From: Candidatus Rhodobacter oscarellae | GTDB taxonomy: Bacteria; Pseudomonadota; Alphaproteobacteria; Rhodobacterales; Rhodobacteraceae | Assembly: GCF_001078595.1 (NCBI RefSeq) | Contig: NZ_LFTY01000002.1 | Location: 1,260,151-1,324,150 of the forward strand | Length of the DNA stretch: 64,000 nucleotides | Direction of reading: 5' to 3' | Part shown: piece after piece, positions 62,579-64,000 of the stretch | How positions within the stretch are numbered: position 1 is the first letter of the stretch | Layout: each line of letters opens with the position of its first letter | Translations under genes and position numbers: made by a program | The notes under the pieces: model-generated | What the model saw: the letters and a program-made list of their open reading frames with translations, nothing else | What the model was told of the DNA's origin: nothing | Databases searched by the model: none

Positions 62579-62601
62579 TTGGGGGGCAGACAGCCCCCCA
62601 A
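62579..62601 (-). terminator. Hairpin after the acyl-CoA dehydrogenase gene
   Basis: TTGGGGGG (62579-62586) and CCCCCCAA (62594-62601) enclose CAGACAG. It lies 30 bases beyond the acyl-CoA dehydrogenase stop on the minus strand. In the same gap, a stretch CCTCCGGCGGGGATATTT near 62396-62413 is of a kind common near gene ends in Rhodobacterales. Confidence 0.65.
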
Positions 62602-62631
62602 TTGGTCGACGCCGAAGGCGGCGAAACCAAA

Positions 62632-63792
62632 TCAGGCCCCAAGCGGTCGCAGCAGATCGCGGCTGATGATGTGGCGCTGGATCTCGCTGGTCCCGTCCCA
62701 GATCCGCTCGACCCGCGCGTCGCGCCAGAAGCGCTCGATCGGGAAGTCGTCCATCAGGCCCATCCCGCCATAGATCTGCAGCGTCGTGTCGGTCACCCGG
62801 GCCAGCATCTCGGAGGCATAAAGCTTGGCCGAGGCGATCTCGCGGTTCGAGGGCAGACCTTCATCCAGCCGCCAGGCGGCGCTCAGCGTCAGCCAGTCCG
62901 CCGCGTCGATCTCGGTGATCATATCCGCGATCTGGAAGCCCACGCCCTGGAACTTACCAATCGGCTGGCCGAACTGCTTGCGCTCGGCGGAGTAGTTAAG
63001 CGCCATGTCAAAACAGCGCCGCGCGCGGCCCACGCTGAAGGCCGCCACGGTCAGGCGCGTGGCATAGAGCCACTCGTTCATCACCGCAAAGCCGCCATCG
63101 ACCTCACCCAGCACCTGCGCCTGCGGCAGGCGGCAGTCATCAAAGCTCAGGATGTAGTTCTTGTAGCCCTTGTGGCTCACCGAGTTGTAGCCGTGGCGCA
63201 CGTCAAAGCCGGGCGTGTCGCGGTCCACCAGGAAAGTGGTGATGCGCTTCTTCGGCCCCTTCGGTGTCTCATCCACCCCGGTGGCGATGAAAACGATAAA
63301 GAAATCAGCATGCTCGGCGCCAGAGATGAAGTGCTTGGAGCCGTTCACAACCCAATCGTCGCCATCCTTGACCGCCTGGCACTTCATGCCGCGCACATCC
63401 GAGCCCGCGTCGGGCTCGGTCATTGCCAGCGCGTCCATCCGCTCGCCGCGCACGGCGGGAAGCAGGTAGCGCTCGCGCTGCTCGTCATTGCAGGCCATCA
63501 GAATGTTCTGCGGACGGCCAAAGAAATGCGTCAGCGCCATAGAGCCCCGCCCCAGCTCGCGCTCCACCAGGGTGAAGTCGAAATGCGACAGCCCGGCGCC
63601 GCCGACCTCCTCGGGGAAGTTGCAGGCGTAGAACCCCAGATCGATGCATTTTTGCTTGATCTCGTTGCCCAGCTCCACCGGCACGGTACCGGTGCGCTCG
63701 ACCTCCGCCTCATGCGGGTAGATCTCGTGCTCGACGAAGCTGCGCACCGTCTCGACGATCATTTCTTGTTCTTGGCTCAGCCCAAACTGCAT
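62632..63792 (-). CDS. Acyl-CoA dehydrogenase, CaiA-like
   Basis: 386 residues of the flavin-containing ACAD fold. Signatures: LAMTEPDAGSDVRGMKCQAV near 125 and QIYGGMGLMDDFPIERFWRDARVERIWDGTSEIQR near the end. It would oxidise or, like CaiA, reduce a CoA ester in the 2,3 position; the substrate could be a butyrobetaine-like or short-chain acyl-CoA. An electron-transfer flavoprotein partner is not in the window. It forms a set with the ligase and hydratase but has its own promoter region and a terminator in between. Confidence 0.92.
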   Translation of the reverse strand: MQFGLSQEQEMIVETVRSFVEHEIYPHEAEVERTGTVPVELGNEIKQKCIDLGFYACNFPEEVGGAGLSHFDFTLVERELGRGSMALTHFFGRPQNILMACNDEQRERYLLPAVRGERMDALAMTEPDAGSDVRGMKCQAVKDGDDWVVNGSKHFISGAEHADFFIVFIATGVDETPKGPKKRITTFLVDRDTPGFDVRHGYNSVSHKGYKNYILSFDDCRLPQAQVLGEVDGGFAVMNEWLYATRLTVAAFSVGRARRCFDMALNYSAERKQFGQPIGKFQGVGFQIADMITEIDAADWLTLSAAWRLDEGLPSNREIASAKLYASEMLARVTDTTLQIYGGMGLMDDFPIERFWRDARVERIWDGTSEIQRHIISRDLLRPLGA

Positions 63793-63851
63793 GGCAACTC
63801 TCCGATTTTCTGGCGTGCTAAAAGCACGTTTCTACGCCCCCTGAATGACCG

Positions 63852-63862
63852 AAAACGACACG
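63852..63862 (-). promoter_or_regulatory. CGTGTCGTTTT motif upstream of the acyl-CoA dehydrogenase
   Basis: On the minus strand CGTGTCGTTTT occurs 60-70 bases before the acyl-CoA dehydrogenase start. The identical 11-mer lies at 41504-41514 in the direct repeat before the ABC importer. Only one copy is present here. It may be a shared regulator half-site or chance. Confidence 0.3.
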
Positions 63863-63873
63863 CCAGCGCCCGT

Positions 63874-63999
63874 TCACGCAGGGCGCCCCAGATCGGCCTG
63901 GAGTCGGGTCAAAAAGGTGGCGGTCTCTTGCCCCGCCGGGATCGCTGGCAGGACACGCACGGTGATGACGCCCGGCCGACGCAGCCAGCTTCGGTATGG
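63874..63999 (-). CDS. C-terminus of a probable PlsC-like acyltransferase (cut by the window edge)
   Basis: Only the last 41 codons are present, ending GVITVRVLPAIPAGQETATF...LQADLGRPA with TGA at 63874. The pattern P-G-V-I-T-V-R-x-L-P-x-I-P-A-G is the usual end of 1-acyl-glycerol-3-phosphate acyltransferases. The rest lies to the right of the window. It is on the same strand as the acyl-CoA dehydrogenase, 81 bases upstream. Confidence 0.5.
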   Translation of the reverse strand, partial: PYRSWLRRPGVITVRVLPAIPAGQETATFLTRLQADLGRPA

Positions 64000-64000
64000 C

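Overview
The window reads as a chromosomal segment of a marine-type alphaproteobacterium of the order Rhodobacterales (Roseobacter group or a close relative). Support comes from a ctrA-sciP pair (CtrA cell-cycle control), a GAAC-N7-GAAC LexA-type box (the direct-repeat SOS operator of Rhodobacter-like alphaproteobacteria), lipid A synthesis with LpxI in place of LpxH, a class II DAHP synthase, high GC with strong third-position bias, and several families typical of the group. No rRNA, tRNA, CRISPR array or prophage was found.

Layout. 1-11.9 kb: class II DAHP synthase, a GlxA-type regulator, a duplicated-motif membrane protein, a Bcr/CflA exporter, an inactivated IS5-family element, mfd, a small membrane protein, hemB and a SYLF lipoprotein. 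12.3-20.3 kb: gyrA, a DoxX-like protein, a tRNA-modification group (trmFO, a frameshifted methyltransferase, gluQRS), hisI, a NifU-like scaffold protein and a 40-residue membrane microprotein behind a LexA-like box. 20.3-27.2 kb: recG, ligA, ctrA, sciP, then mnmA and a small membrane protein. 27.2-39.6 kb, minus strand: the envelope cluster pyrH, frr, uppS, cdsA, dxr, rseP, a 41-residue microprotein, bamA, skp/ompH, fabZ, lpxA, lpxI, lpxB. lpxD is absent from its usual place. miaA diverges from pyrH. 40.6-50.7 kb: an AraC-type regulator followed by a peptide-type ABC importer (Tat-exported binding protein, two permeases, a fused double ATPase) and three accessory genes. 50.8-52.7 kb: a low-GC pair (methyltransferase and GT61-like glycosyltransferase) that looks acquired. 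53.1-54.4 kb: a lytic transglycosylase and ssb. 54.5-64 kb: a catabolic region with an MttB-family methyltransferase, a dimethylglycine/sarcosine-dehydrogenase-like flavoenzyme, a divergent TetR regulator, and a CoA-ester trio (enoyl-CoA hydratase, NDP-forming acyl-CoA ligase, acyl-CoA dehydrogenase), ending in the 3' tip of a probable acyltransferase.

How the genes work together. The envelope cluster links isoprenoid, phospholipid and lipid A precursor supply with outer-membrane protein assembly. The right-hand region would fit demethylation of methylated amines plus CoA-dependent side-chain breakdown of a carnitine- or betaine-like compound; the substrate is inferred, not shown.

The most unusual items are the LexA-box microprotein with its own terminator (19.9-20.3 kb), the microprotein between rseP and bamA (33.8 kb), and a family of short palindromes with 10-base arms and 2-base centres at gene ends, one of which has been split by the IS element. 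Gene starts were chosen from ribosome binding sites and family lengths. Several are TTG or GTG (gyrA, ligA, rseP, miaA, gluQRS).
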